Shown piece after piece: positions 45,637 to 55,523 of a DNA stretch of 64,000 nt; the first letter of the stretch is position 1; each line of letters opens with the position of its first letter. The notes below the pieces were generated by a model. That model searched no databases, was not told the origin of the DNA, and worked only from the letters and a program-made list of their open reading frames with translations. Position numbers and translations under genes: made by a program. Location: positions 6,278,083 through 6,342,082 of the forward strand of contig CM020619.1 of NCBI GenBank assembly GCA_009829735.1, written 5' to 3'. Source of the stretch: Pyropia yezoensis. Lineage: Eukaryota > Rhodophyta > Bangiophyceae > Bangiales > Bangiaceae.

Positions 45637-46125
45637 TTAGGCCTGCTTATTTACTGTCTTGATGTGGGAAAGGCCGCGCAGGTGGCGATAGTAGTGGGCG
45701 TCACTCTCAAACACGCGCTTGCAGTCCACACAATAAGGGAGACGAGGAGGGTTGACCTTGTTCTTGGGCCGGCGAGAGGCACGGTGGTCACGCCAGTTGG
45801 ATTCGCCGTAACAGGTCACGTGACAGTAGCCGCACTTGAACTTGGGCTTCGTGATCCGTCCACTCGGGCCACGGCTCTCCACACGAAGGGCGCGTCGTTC
45901 CACGCTTCGCACGGTACGAGGCTTGATCGTGCCCACTTGGTGCGGTGCCGCCTTTTCTTGGTCCGAGGCAGGGCGAGGAGGAAGAGGCGGAAGAAGTAGG
46001 CGACGTCCAGCCGCCGCGTCTGCTACACGGGGGGGTTCAGAGAGGGTCCCCTCCCCGGTCTTGGTATTCTTGTTCTCTGGTTCCACTGGTGATTGGGTAA
46101 GAACAGTAACGAGATAAGCACACAA
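45637..46125 (-). CDS. Extra zinc-finger ORF upstream of E gag
   Basis: An open frame of about 160 codons lies between the leader and gag on the element's own strand. The first half is Pro/Arg-rich. The second half holds one complete C2H2 finger, YCVDCKRVFESDAHYYRHLR then GLSH (C-X2-C-X12-H-X5-H), of the U1/matrin type that often binds RNA. A partial one precedes it (KCGYCHVTCYGESNWRDH). It ends in TAAGCCATGG, where TAA is its stop and ATG starts gag, so reinitiation or splicing may link them. No in-frame ATG is visible, so its own start is unclear and may need a spliced exon or a non-AUG codon. It is not a standard Ty3/gypsy part, and it may derive from a host gene. Confidence 0.55.
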   Translation of the reverse strand: MCAYLVTVLTQSPVEPENKNTKTGEGTLSEPPRVADAAAGRRLLLPPLPPRPASDQEKAAPHQVGTIKPRTVRSVERRALRVESRGPSGRITKPKFKCGYCHVTCYGESNWRDHRASRRPKNKVNPPRLPYCVDCKRVFESDAHYYRHLRGLSHIKTVNKQA

Positions 46126-46727
46126 GCACCCTTGCTGTGTCAGATCAACGCTCCTGCTCCTCGCGTCCCAGAGGAGACTGCCTTGATCCAGTTACGGGCA
46201 CACGGCCACTGGACCAAGGAAGGCTGCTCTGAAGCGCTACGACCAGACTCGCTGTGCACTCCCTTGTTCGGGAAGGCCACTGGAGTGGGAGCTTACCAAG
46301 ACTTAATCTGGGAAGGTCCACAATCCAGTCACCTGCGGCCCTGTGGGAGACTGACCCGGTCCAGATAGGGAGCACGAACCTCGCGGACCGAGCAAGCCTG
46401 CACAGAGACGCGTCGCAGAGGAGTCCAACCGTCAACCCACAGTAGTTACCCGCCCCGCGCGCGCGCGATGGTGCGCCCCGTTGGAACCGAACCGACCCCC
46501 CCCACCAGCAGCACACGGCCGACTGGGGTGACGGGACGAAGGGAGCCCCGTGAGGGAAGACCCCACCCCGAATGGCACGATGGCCCGGTATTATAAGGCC
46601 AACCCGAACACAGTGGGGCCCCGCGACAGACCCGGGGAGAGGCCAGCGAGCCCGAAGGCTGCCTTACCGCGCAAAAGCGCTCGGGATCGGGTGCGCATGC
46701 ACGCACGCACGCACGCAGGGTAGAAAA
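46126..46727 (-). other. E leader between primer site and zinc-finger ORF
   Basis: This 600-base leader holds no convincing ORF. A short CGCA repeat lies at 46697-46715. It should contain packaging signals, and it may contain an intron feeding the zinc-finger ORF, which lacks an ATG. Confidence 0.4.
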
Positions 46728-46743
46728 CTATCTGAATCTACCA
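46728..46743 (-). other. Primer-binding site of E
   Basis: TGGTAGATTCAGATAG on the minus strand, two bases inside the LTR edge. The TGG start fits priming by a tRNA CCA end. It differs from the A/B primer site. Confidence 0.7.
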
Positions 46744-46745
46744 AA

Positions 46746-47563
46746 TATAAGGTGAAGCGCAACGAAGCGCCGTCCGCGACAGCACACTCGTGCTCCCATG
46801 GTCGCTCGCTCGCCACCCTACGCCCACCCTCAACGCACGCGCGGTACGACGGCGGATAACCTACTCAGTGTCGGTCGGTCGCGCGCAACACGTGCGCGCG
46901 AAGAAGACGTCCGCGAAGAAGACGGGTGCGAAGGGGATGAGCTTGACGTCGGTCGTTCTCGGGTTCTAGGGTTCAAAGGTGTTTATGTCGAAGGGCTTGA
47001 GTCCTCCCTCCGTTCTCCACCCTCGGTCGCAGGCACGCACGCTGTTATACCCTCTGGCACACCCCGCGGGTCGCTCACAAGGCCCTTGGCGTAGTCCCTC
47101 TTGTTTGCCACACCAGGTGGTCCGAAAACGCAGGTCAGCACTCGTCGTGGCGCACCCCCCTCTCAGAAGGGTCAATCGGAGGGGGTGGGCTACTCGCAAG
47201 ATCGTTCTTGCATACTATTGGTAAGCACGTTACACGCTCCCGAACGCTGTCCCAGAGGCTAGAAACGGGATATGCGATACTATTGGTTCCCGTCGAGCTA
47301 TGGCAATTCCAGCACCATTATTGGCCTTCCATAATGCGGTCCCAGGGCCACTGTAAGCCACGCATCCTGCCACGTGTCAAATGTATTCCTGGAAGATCTT
47401 TGGGGGATTCAAGATTCATCCGGAAGCCGTTTGAAGCTTTCAGAAAAATCTAGAATCCACAGGATGCGGTCCGAAGAAGATCACGGATCAAGTACGGATG
47501 TAGTTAGCACGACATCAGTGGCTTGACGAACGAATTGGATCAAGTAAGGGTCGAACCCTTACA
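46746..47563 (-). repeat. 5' LTR of E (818 bp)
   Basis: On the minus strand it starts TGTAAGGGTTCGACC. It is about 98% identical to the copy at 40312-41129. Confidence 0.9.
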
Positions 47564-47731
47564 GTGTCACGGCGCTTCCGCAGAGCCAGCTCCTGCACCT
47601 TGTGCTCCCCAGGCTAGCCGTCTTCGTCCAGCATGTCTGCTAGGTCGCGCAGAGCGAGGACCATCTTGATGCGCTGGCGCCGCTCGTGGAAGTTTGTCTC
47701 CGTCAACTTATCAATCTTGATGCTGCCCATC
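47564..47731 (-). pseudogene. gag: G1: copia gag piece left of the A1 insertion
   Basis: The minus strand reads GSIKIDKLTETNFHERRQR and then IKMVLALRDLADML, the conserved start of Ty1/copia gag proteins. The rest of this gag start lies on the other side of A1 at 58848-58870. The copy is bounded on the left by the E LTR. It is a broken fossil, and only this short part of the body is present. Confidence 0.75.
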
Positions 47732-48094
47732 TGTAGCAATATGGTTTTCCGTATTGTGACCCTAGTATTAGGGGGGCTACTTCTAATCCTTGGCTTTCAA
47801 TTTGAGAGTCCGGACTGGTTACGGTATCTATAAGTTACGTATGACCAGAGGGACTTGCATCTTGGGGTGGAGGGTAGTTAGTAGTGTCTCCGAGGGTTTA
47901 TAACGTGGGGGCCGGCGGCGAATCCACCGCCGGCCAAGGTAGAACAACAAACCCCTCCCATTTGGGCTCCCATCTTGGTCCCGTGGCTTGCGCTCCAAGG
48001 ACAGCAACCTTGGCCTCCCGGTGACGTTGGTGCCGATCCCCCCTGGTGAGTGTTCCCTGAGAGTGGACGTGCGACGGATTCCTATTGTGCTACA
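47732..48094 (+). repeat. 5' LTR of A1 (363 bp)
   Basis: TGTAGCAATATGG to TTGTGCTACA, preceded by CCATC. TTTATAAC at 47897 is TATA-like. Read on the opposite strand it gives TTATAAACC, so the LTR could in principle drive transcription both ways. Confidence 0.92.
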
Positions 48095-48095
48095 T

Positions 48096-48112
48096 TGGTG
48101 GAGCAGCAGGGG
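48096..48112 (+). other. Primer-binding site of A1
   Basis: TGGTGGAGCAGCAGGGG one base after the LTR. Same as in A2 and B. Confidence 0.8.
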
Positions 48113-48312
48113 ACGGGTTTCCGTCACCCTTGTGGTGACGCCGTTTTCGGCCCTGGCACACGGATAGGGATCCGGTCCTTTTCTTGTACTCGTGGTGTTG
48201 CGATCTGTTCGATTGTGTTGAGTTGTACCTTTGACTGTGATCTACTGTTACTCTCCCCAATCTACCGCCTCGCTCTCTTATTCGTGGTGATTATTACGTC
48301 GGTTGACTGATT

Positions 48313-50869
48313 GTGACTATGTCTACCCAAGAGACGGGGAACAATCAAGATGACGGATCGGCGTCGACGCCGACTCCGGAGGTGACTACGGGAACCGGGA
48401 TCGGGAACCCGATCGACAACATTGAGACGCCAATGCTTTCCGGTGCCGGATCGACGTTCGGCACGGCTCGGACGGCAGGAGGCGGAGGCCCGCCTCAACT
48501 GTCGTCGACCGACCTCACTCCGCCGCCTCCTTCACCAGGGGATTCCCTGATGGCATCATTGGCCCGCATCGAGGCCCAGTTTTCCGGACTCGACGCTCGC
48601 CAGGAGCGGACGGAGGACGCAATGGCAGTGTTGATGTCAACACGCCACACGACGGGACCCCGTCGTGTTCCTCCCACACCGGTACGGTTTGAACCGGCCG
48701 GACTACTTTCGGAGTCCACCGGGGTCGACCCCGGTGCAGCAACTCCCGGACAACCCCCGGACACAATGGGGTATGGATCCGACTCGTCGGCAGAGTTGGA
48801 ACGGAGTCACACGGAGCGATACGCTCGGAGCACCCGAAGCGGACTCCGCGGACACGACCCGGCGGATACTTACGCCGGTGGAGATTCGGTAATTGGAGGA
48901 GGGGGTACCCTCTCACAGTATCCCCACGACGAAGGAGGCCAGGCAACTCGGGTGCCCGAGGTGCCGACGCCTGAAGTACCATCTTCAGTGGTGAAAGCTA
49001 TGACCGCGCAGGTAACTGCGAGCCTACTGAAGCGGATGGAGTCCGATGAGTTCGCTCATCAACTGGCTAAGCGACTGGATATCCAGGACGCTGACACGGA
49101 GATCGTCAACGAGGTCTTCCGGTCGGTTGTAGCAATATGGTTGGCCGTATTGTGACCCTAATATTAGGGGGCTACTTCTAATCCTTGGCTTTCAAGTTGA
49201 TAGTCCGTACTGGTTACGGTATCTATAAGTTACGTATGACCAGAGGGACTTGCATCTTGGGGTGGAGGGTAGTTAGTAGTGTCTCCGAGGGTTTATAACG
49301 AGGGGGCCGGCGGCGAATCCACCGCCGGCCAAGGTAGAACAACAAACCCCTCCCATTTGGGCTCCCATCTTGGTCCCGTGGCTTGCGCTCCAAGGACAGC
49401 AACCTTGGCCTCCCGGTGATGTTGGTGCCGATCCCCCTTGGTGAGTGTTCCCTGAGAGTGGACGTGCGACGGATTCCTATTGTGCTACATCGGTTGTTAC
49501 TCTGGAACGTTATCGTTTGGAGGACCGCTCTACCACCGTATCGGAATCGATGCGTAATACGTCGCATCGAGCGATTCGCTCTATGCAGACCCTTATGAGG
49601 GGAGTCCCTATGTTCGGGGGCCCCAACGGACGCCCGTTGGCAGTCATTGGCTTCTTGACTAGCTTCAAGGCAGCCGCGGACAAGGCGCTCGTCCACGAGG
49701 GGCTGGCCCTGGAGATCCTCCCGTTCTTTGTTGATGAACGGGTGCGAGGCATTCTTCGCCAGGCATCCCCGATGCCGGGAATGAGGGTCGCGGCCACCCC
49801 CATGGATTACCGTGGGATCCTCAAGGAGCTGCTGAGCAGTTACCTCAGTGAGGACAAGTGCGAGGACCACTACCGGGCCCTGCGCACTGCCACCGCCCAG
49901 AGCTGGGAGGATGAGGAGATGTTTGGACGCCGGATCCAAGAGCTCGACTACGAGCTGGGGAAGCTCCTCGGAGAAGGGGAGCTACGGGCCATCCTGTTCG
50001 CAGGAGTACCCAACTACGTGCGGATATCCGCACGGGGAGCCAATACGGCCCGGACGAACTTCAGTCGACTGATGCACATGTGCAAGTCCCTAGGGGACGC
50101 CTACCGGGTGCTACACCCGGAATGTGCCTTGGCCCCGACTCCCAAGGGTGATAGAGGCAAGCCCGGTCTTACCCCGGTACCGAGGCAAGAGAAGGTGGAA
50201 CGTGAGGCCGCACCAGTACTGGTGGCGACCGAACACACCCCTACGGGTGAGGATGAACCTCTAGTTGACCAACAGGGCCACCTGTTGCTACCAGCGACGC
50301 CGGTGATTGATGAGCATGGTACGGTAGCGTACATCGCCCCGGCGGGAACCCAGTTCCAGGTCAACGAAGGAGCGGGACGTCGCGTCCCGTACGTACGGAC
50401 TACGGGGTACTCCCCGGTGACGGGTAACCCTCACCAACCCTTGCCAACATGGGCGGTGCGCACGGAGGCACCCCCGCAGATTGCGGGCCGACCCAACCGG
50501 TTGGGGGAGTCCATGTTCCGGTTGACCCAAGGACCCAAGGCCTACCAGGGAGCAGGCACTCGGGCGCCCGAGGGAGGCAACCGCAGCTACGGGGCTACCC
50601 CGATGCGAACTCAAGGGGGGACCGGCACGTCCGGATGTATGTTGTGTGGGGATCCCCAACACTGGGTGTCTTCCTGCCCACTCATCCCCGAGGAGTCTCG
50701 GTGGGCAGCGGCGCACCGCAAGGCATCCACCGGGGGGTATCCCGCCAGAGCACCCGGACCCGCACCGCGTAGGCAGCCAGCTCCAGGTGGAGTACTGGCC
50801 GTCGAGGAGGCACCGCCTCAGCCGGATGTCCCGGCGGACAGCACCCTACCAAGGGCGGGAAACGAGTAA
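48313..50869 (+). pseudogene. gag: A1 gag, interrupted by a solo LTR
   Basis: The first part opens MTMSTQETGNNQDDG and is disordered and Gly/Thr/Pro-rich, with a coiled stretch near DSLMASLARIEAQFSGLDAR. After the solo LTR (49128-49489) comes the capsid-like core, with ERYRLEDRSTTVSESMRNTS, ILPFFVDERVRGILRQA and EDEEMFGRRIQELDYELGK. A nucleocapsid with the CCHC knuckle CMLCGDPQHWVSSC lies near 50640. It aligns along its length with A2 gag. The solo insertion is the main damage. The next frame (pol) starts nine bases after this one ends. Confidence 0.85.
49128..49489 (+). repeat. Solo A-family LTR inside A1 gag
   Basis: A complete LTR (362 bp, TGTAGC..GCTACA) is flanked by TCGGT at 49123-49127 and 49490-49494. 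The direct five-base duplication shows a genuine insertion into A1 gag. Later loss of the element body by LTR-LTR recombination left only this copy. It is the youngest event in this stack. Confidence 0.92.
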
Positions 50870-50877
50870 GAGGAAGG

Positions 50878-53800
50878 ATGACCGGGGGGCACTGGGGTAA
50901 CCCAAGCAAGCCACCCCGGAGTACCGCGGGGAAAGCCCCACGGAGAGCGCGGTTGAGCCGACGCCGCATCAACCCCCGGGTACACCTTCCGGCCCCGACG
51001 ACACGGCGTCAGGGGATTGATGACCAACCACCAAGGTTGGGAGGAGAGGACGGGATGCCCCGTCAAGTTGAACCAGCCAAGGGCCCTGTCCAGGATGCCC
51101 GAGCTACACCGGATATCGGGGTAGGCCACGTACTGTTCACCTTGGAGAACTTCAAGGTATCAGCCACACTGGGGGTTGACCCCCAGTCGACACGATCGTA
51201 CTACCCTGTACTGGATACAGGGGCTGGACCCAACCATATCCGGAAGGATACCCTCCCGGACAAGTGGCTTCCGCGAGTCAGAGTGACTCGGGGACCCACC
51301 ATCAAGGACGCGAATGGTCGCCTCATTCGTACGACCGCAGCGATGTCGCTGCGGGTTACCATCGGGGAACTTACTACGGAAGTTGACTTCCTGGTATGTG
51401 AGACGCTACCGGTGCCCTGCAAACTGGGGTGCACCTTTATCAACGTCCACGTCGATGCAATCCGGCCAGGCCGGAGGACCGTCGAGCTTCAAGAAGCCGA
51501 CGGGACGAAGCGAGGACATACAGCTATCGTCAGGGACCTGACGCTACAAGGGAGCCACGTTAACGTGGCTGAGGTGTACGCAAGCGTCGAGCCGAAGACA
51601 CTTCGGTTGGCCAAGCGAACTCGCTTTGAGCCGTTGTCAGAGACAGTCCTCCCGGTTAACTGTGACCTCGCAGGCATCTGCAGAGTCCAGTCCAACTTGC
51701 GGACGTACAAGCGCCATGGGTTGACCATGGCCAACGGTCTCATAGACCTCCCAGCAGGAGGGTCGTCCCTCCTAGTGATGGCGAACTATCGCCGTAAGGC
51801 AGTCACCCTCCCGAAGGGAACTATCCTCGGGATTGCCGAACTCTACGAAGGAGATATCCTTACCCCTGACAAGGAAGGTCAAGTGGAACCACTTGAGGTG
51901 CTGGCGGCCGCCGAGACCACCGAGCGACAGCAACCCGATGACGGGAAGCCTAACCCATCGGCGGCTCCGGCGGACCTGCCGCCAAAGGACCAAGAGGCCT
52001 TGAAGGCACTGGCCGAGGCTGACCTCGACCACCTTCCCCCTTCGGTAGCCGAAGGGGTACGACGGATGCTAAGAAAGCATGACGTCATGTGGACCGGCGG
52101 GGCGCTGGGTACCATTGGGGCAACCCAACATCGTATAGACCTGGTACCAGGCGCACGCCCCGCCCGGTCACAACCGCACCAAGCGGGACCTATGCAACGA
52201 GAGATCGTTGATTGAGAAATGAAGAGGATGAGCGAAGCTAAGGTGATCCGACCTTCGATGTCGGAGTGGGGTGCCCCAGTCGTTATTGTACCGAAGAAGG
52301 ATCAAACCCCTCGGTTTTGCATCGATTATCGACGCCTCAACTTGGTGACCAAGAAAGACTCATACCCTTTACCAAGGATGGATGAATGCATCGACTCCCT
52401 GGGGGAAGCTACGGTGTTTACCACCATCGACTGCAATGCCGGATACTGGCAGATCCCGGTGGCGGACGAGGATATCCCCAAGACGGCATTCGTCTGTCAC
52501 AGTGGAGTGTACGAGTTCCTAAGGATGCCCATCGGATTGTCCAATGCCCCAGCTACATTCCAGCGGGCTGTCGACATTATACTGTCGGGGGTGAAGTGGC
52601 GTAACTGCCTAGTGTACCTCGATGACGTCATCGTCTTCTCGCGTAACATGGATGACCATGTGCAACATGTTGACGAGGTACTCACCCTCTTGAGGAACGC
52701 CGGGGTAACCCTGCGTCTGAAGAAGTGCGCCTTCTTCCAACAGACGGTCGAGTATCTGGGCCACCAGATAACCCCTGGTAAACTAGGGGTACTCGAAGCC
52801 AATACCCGGGCACTCCGGGATGCCCGGTTCCCTAACACCCAGACGCAGCTCAAGAGCTTCCTGGGAATGTGCAATGTGTACCGACGGTTCGTCAAGGACT
52901 CCGCTCGGATAGCTAAACCGTTAACGGTGCTTACGAGCAGTACCCTGCCCAAGGTACTCCAACCCCCTTCGCCTAGCGAAGAGGAGGCATTCGAGTCGCT
53001 GAAGCGAGCCCTACTATCCCCACCCGACCTTGCGTTACCGCACCGACGGGGTACCTTCGTCATCGATGTCGATGCGTGCGACACCCAAGTGGGATGCACC
53101 CTGCTACAGGGGGAGACGTTGATCGGTACCGATAACGTTATCCCGGACCTACGTCCGGTAGGATACTTCAGACGGACACTCAACCCGGCTGAGCGGAACT
53201 GTAGTGCCACCGAGCGTGAATGCCTCGGAGTTATATGGGCAGTGCAACTGCTCCGTCCATACCTGGAGGGCTCCAGGTTCATCGTGAGGTCCGACCACGA
53301 ACCCCTACGATGGCTCCTCAACCTTGGTGACAAGGATTCCGATAGCCATGGGAGGCTAGCCCGATGGAGGCTAAAAATGGCCGAGCACGACTACCGTACC
53401 GTGTATAAGGCTGGGTCAACCCACCATCTCGGAGACGCATTGTCTCGACTCGACACCCCGAGCGGGGATACCCGCCCGGTGGACGAGGACATCCCGGTGG
53501 TACCGGTCTGCATGGTGGGTAACGCTACCCAAGGTATGGTTGACCATACCATGGCACACCGAGCATGCCCACTAACCCTCGCGGACTTCCGCGAGGCACA
53601 AGCCAATGACGACGACTGTAGACGTCATCGCGCTAACCTCCTGGCCGGTACGGCCGGCATCTTCTCCGAGAACGAAGACGGACTCATATACCGGCGGGCA
53701 CCCGCCGATGGACGACATCAAGTCGTGGTTCCCGTGTCCTTACGGCAAGCCGTCATGGAACGAGAACACGAGAACCCCACAGCCGGACACCCGGGGGGTT

Positions 53801-55044
53801 CACGTATGTTCGCAGCAATGCGAAGGTTCTTCTACTGGCCAGCAATGGCCGTCGACGTGGTCGACCACGTACGGGGATGCCACGCCTGTGCACGTAACCG
53901 CATGAGTCTGCATAGGCAGGCGTCTGCCATGAAGCTATTCCCACCCGATGGGCCCAACGAGCAAGTCGCTATCGACATCCTCGGGCCACTTCCGGTAACG
54001 GAAGAAGGGAACAGGTACATCCTGGTCATGTCTGACCGCTTCACTAAGCTGTCACGAGCGGCATCCATCCCGAACGATACGGCATACACCGTCATGAACG
54101 CAGTGGTTGACCACTGGATCAGTGCATACGGATTCATGAAGCAACTCCTCTCCGACAACGGAGCAAACCTGACGTCAGCATTCTGCACCAAGGTCTTGGG
54201 CATGTTCAGTATCGAACCACGTCGGGCATCCGACTACCACCCGCAAACCAACGGGCAGGTGGAGCGGTTCAACCGCACCATCTTCAAGATGCTACAGTGC
54301 TACGTGGCCGAGCACACGAACACTTGGGACAGGCTTCTGTCCGTACTCACCCTGGCATACAATGCCAGGCCGCATCGGAGCACGAACATCGCTCCGCTGG
54401 AGTGGGTCATGCCACTAGGCGTCGGTAACCTGACGCTGCCACCAGGCAGGTGCACTCGGTATGATACACCGAAAGGCCAACCGGCCGAACGTATCCACCT
54501 AGCTTGGTTGGCCAAGCTATCGTGGATGATTCCTAAGCTCAAGGGTGCCCTTGACAGAACACAACTTCGATATAAGAAGAACTTCGACGCCCGGTTACGG
54601 GTGCGCAACGCAACCCTGATGACAGGTGACTGGGTCGACATCAGACACCAGAAGTTCCGGGGGATTAAGCTCATGCAACCGGTCAAGGGACCGTACCAGA
54701 TTCTCCACAGAGATGACCACTCTGTTATCTTACACTCCGATACGGAGATCCAACGCATCAGTGTGAATGATGTGACACCTGCTCCGAAGCCGGAACAGCC
54801 TCAGCCGGTACCGGCCGGGTTGCTACATGAAGCTCTTACAACCCACCGGTCAGATGACCCGGTGGGACCGGATGGGATCCCATACCAAGTAGAGAGCGTG
54901 GTCGGACACACCGACCCGGACCTACCAGGACCCTGGTACGTCAAGGTTATGTGGGTCGGATACGACTCACCCACCTGGGAACAGGCGGCAAATATACCCC
55001 GCCAACTCCTCATGCCTTACACGAGGCGACGACGCCTACTGTAA
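50878..55044 (+). pseudogene. pol: A1 pol (protease, RT, RNase H, integrase, chromo-like end)
   Basis: A protease with LDTGAGPNHIRKDTLPD lies near 51215. RT has VIVPKKDQTPRFCIDYRRLN, IDCNAGYWQIP and LVYLDDVIVFSR (YLDD near 52617). RNase H has VIDVDACDTQVGCTLLQ, ATERECLGVIWAVQLLRPYL, RSDHEPLRWLL and LGDALSRLD. Integrase has H..H in EHENPTAGHPGG, C..C in GCHACARN near 53878, then catalytic AIDILGPLP, LSDNGANLTS and DYHPQTNGQVERFN. The C-terminal 60 residues (VESVVGHTDPDLP, WYVKVMWVGYDSPTWEQA) resemble a chromodomain. The RT-RNase H-integrase order marks Ty3/gypsy. Nearly all of it is open, with about one interruption. Confidence 0.9.
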
Positions 55045-55523
55045 CAACCCAACCGACACCGACTTCGGCTGTTGGGGGGTGAGGCTTATACCTACTAAGT
55101 AGGGTGTGACATGGTTATGGCAGACTTAGGTTTCTAAGTCAAATCAGACTTAGGTTTCTAAGTCGAACCAAGCTTAGGTAACTAAGTAGAGCCAAGCTTA
55201 GGTAACTAAGTAAAACCTGAACCTTAATAAGTTAACTTAAAGGTAAAGGCTAACCTCGATAATATCGAAGTAACTAGAGGGCTTACACGGGAGGATGACC
55301 TCCCCAAGCCAAGACACAAAGTGAGGGAGGATAACCTCCCCAAGCATGAACCAACCGGAAGAAGTTGGACGGGAGGCAAGGCACCACTGAGCCAGAAGGG
55401 GTACTCCCCAGGGCAGCAAACAGAGGCAAGCAATGCCCCCAGCGGGGGATGAGTTTACACTCACTACTACCCGGCCACCATAAGGGCCACCGGGTCCCTC
55501 TCCCGTACAAACAATAACACTCC
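55045..55523. other. A1 spacer between convergent pol and antisense ORF
   Basis: This 479-base spacer carries four short palindromes spaced 24 to 26 bases apart (55123-55210). Two read GACTTAGGTTTCTAAGTC (7-bp arms, 4-base loop) and two CTTAGGTAACTAAG (5-bp arms). Pol ends on its left and the antisense ORF on its right, so it must contain both 3' ends. The hairpins may help stop or process the two converging transcripts. A4 keeps a related unit at 63607-63625. No gene was seen. Confidence 0.7.
55123..55210. repeat. Four-unit hairpin array
   Basis: Units are at about 55123, 55147, 55173 and 55197. Each is an inverted repeat around ACTTAG/CTAAGT. Flanking bases (AAATCA, GAACCAAG, GAGCCAAG) show that they are diverged tandem copies. 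Confidence 0.75.

Larger units (their letters stand above)
40312..47563 (-). mobile_element. E: chromovirus with zinc-finger ORF before gag
   Basis: This Ty3/gypsy chromovirus lies on the minus strand with both 818-bp LTRs present. Reading from 47563: LTR, primer site, leader, zinc-finger ORF, gag, protease, RT, RNase H, integrase, chromodomain, polypurine tract, LTR. The LTRs differ at about 16 positions (2%), so insertion is recent. Flanks are CTGGG on the left and GTGTC on the right, not a target duplication, so one side was probably rearranged. All parts are present in order. It is broken, with about half a dozen interruptions in pol. Confidence 0.85.

Noticed and set aside
40307-47568. 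Target-site duplication for E
   Set aside because: CTGGG on the left and GTGTC on the right do not match.
47828-48127. A roughly 95-codon minus-strand frame repeated in every A LTR
   Set aside because: It recurs only because the LTR is repeated, and a function inside an LTR would need independent evidence of constraint.
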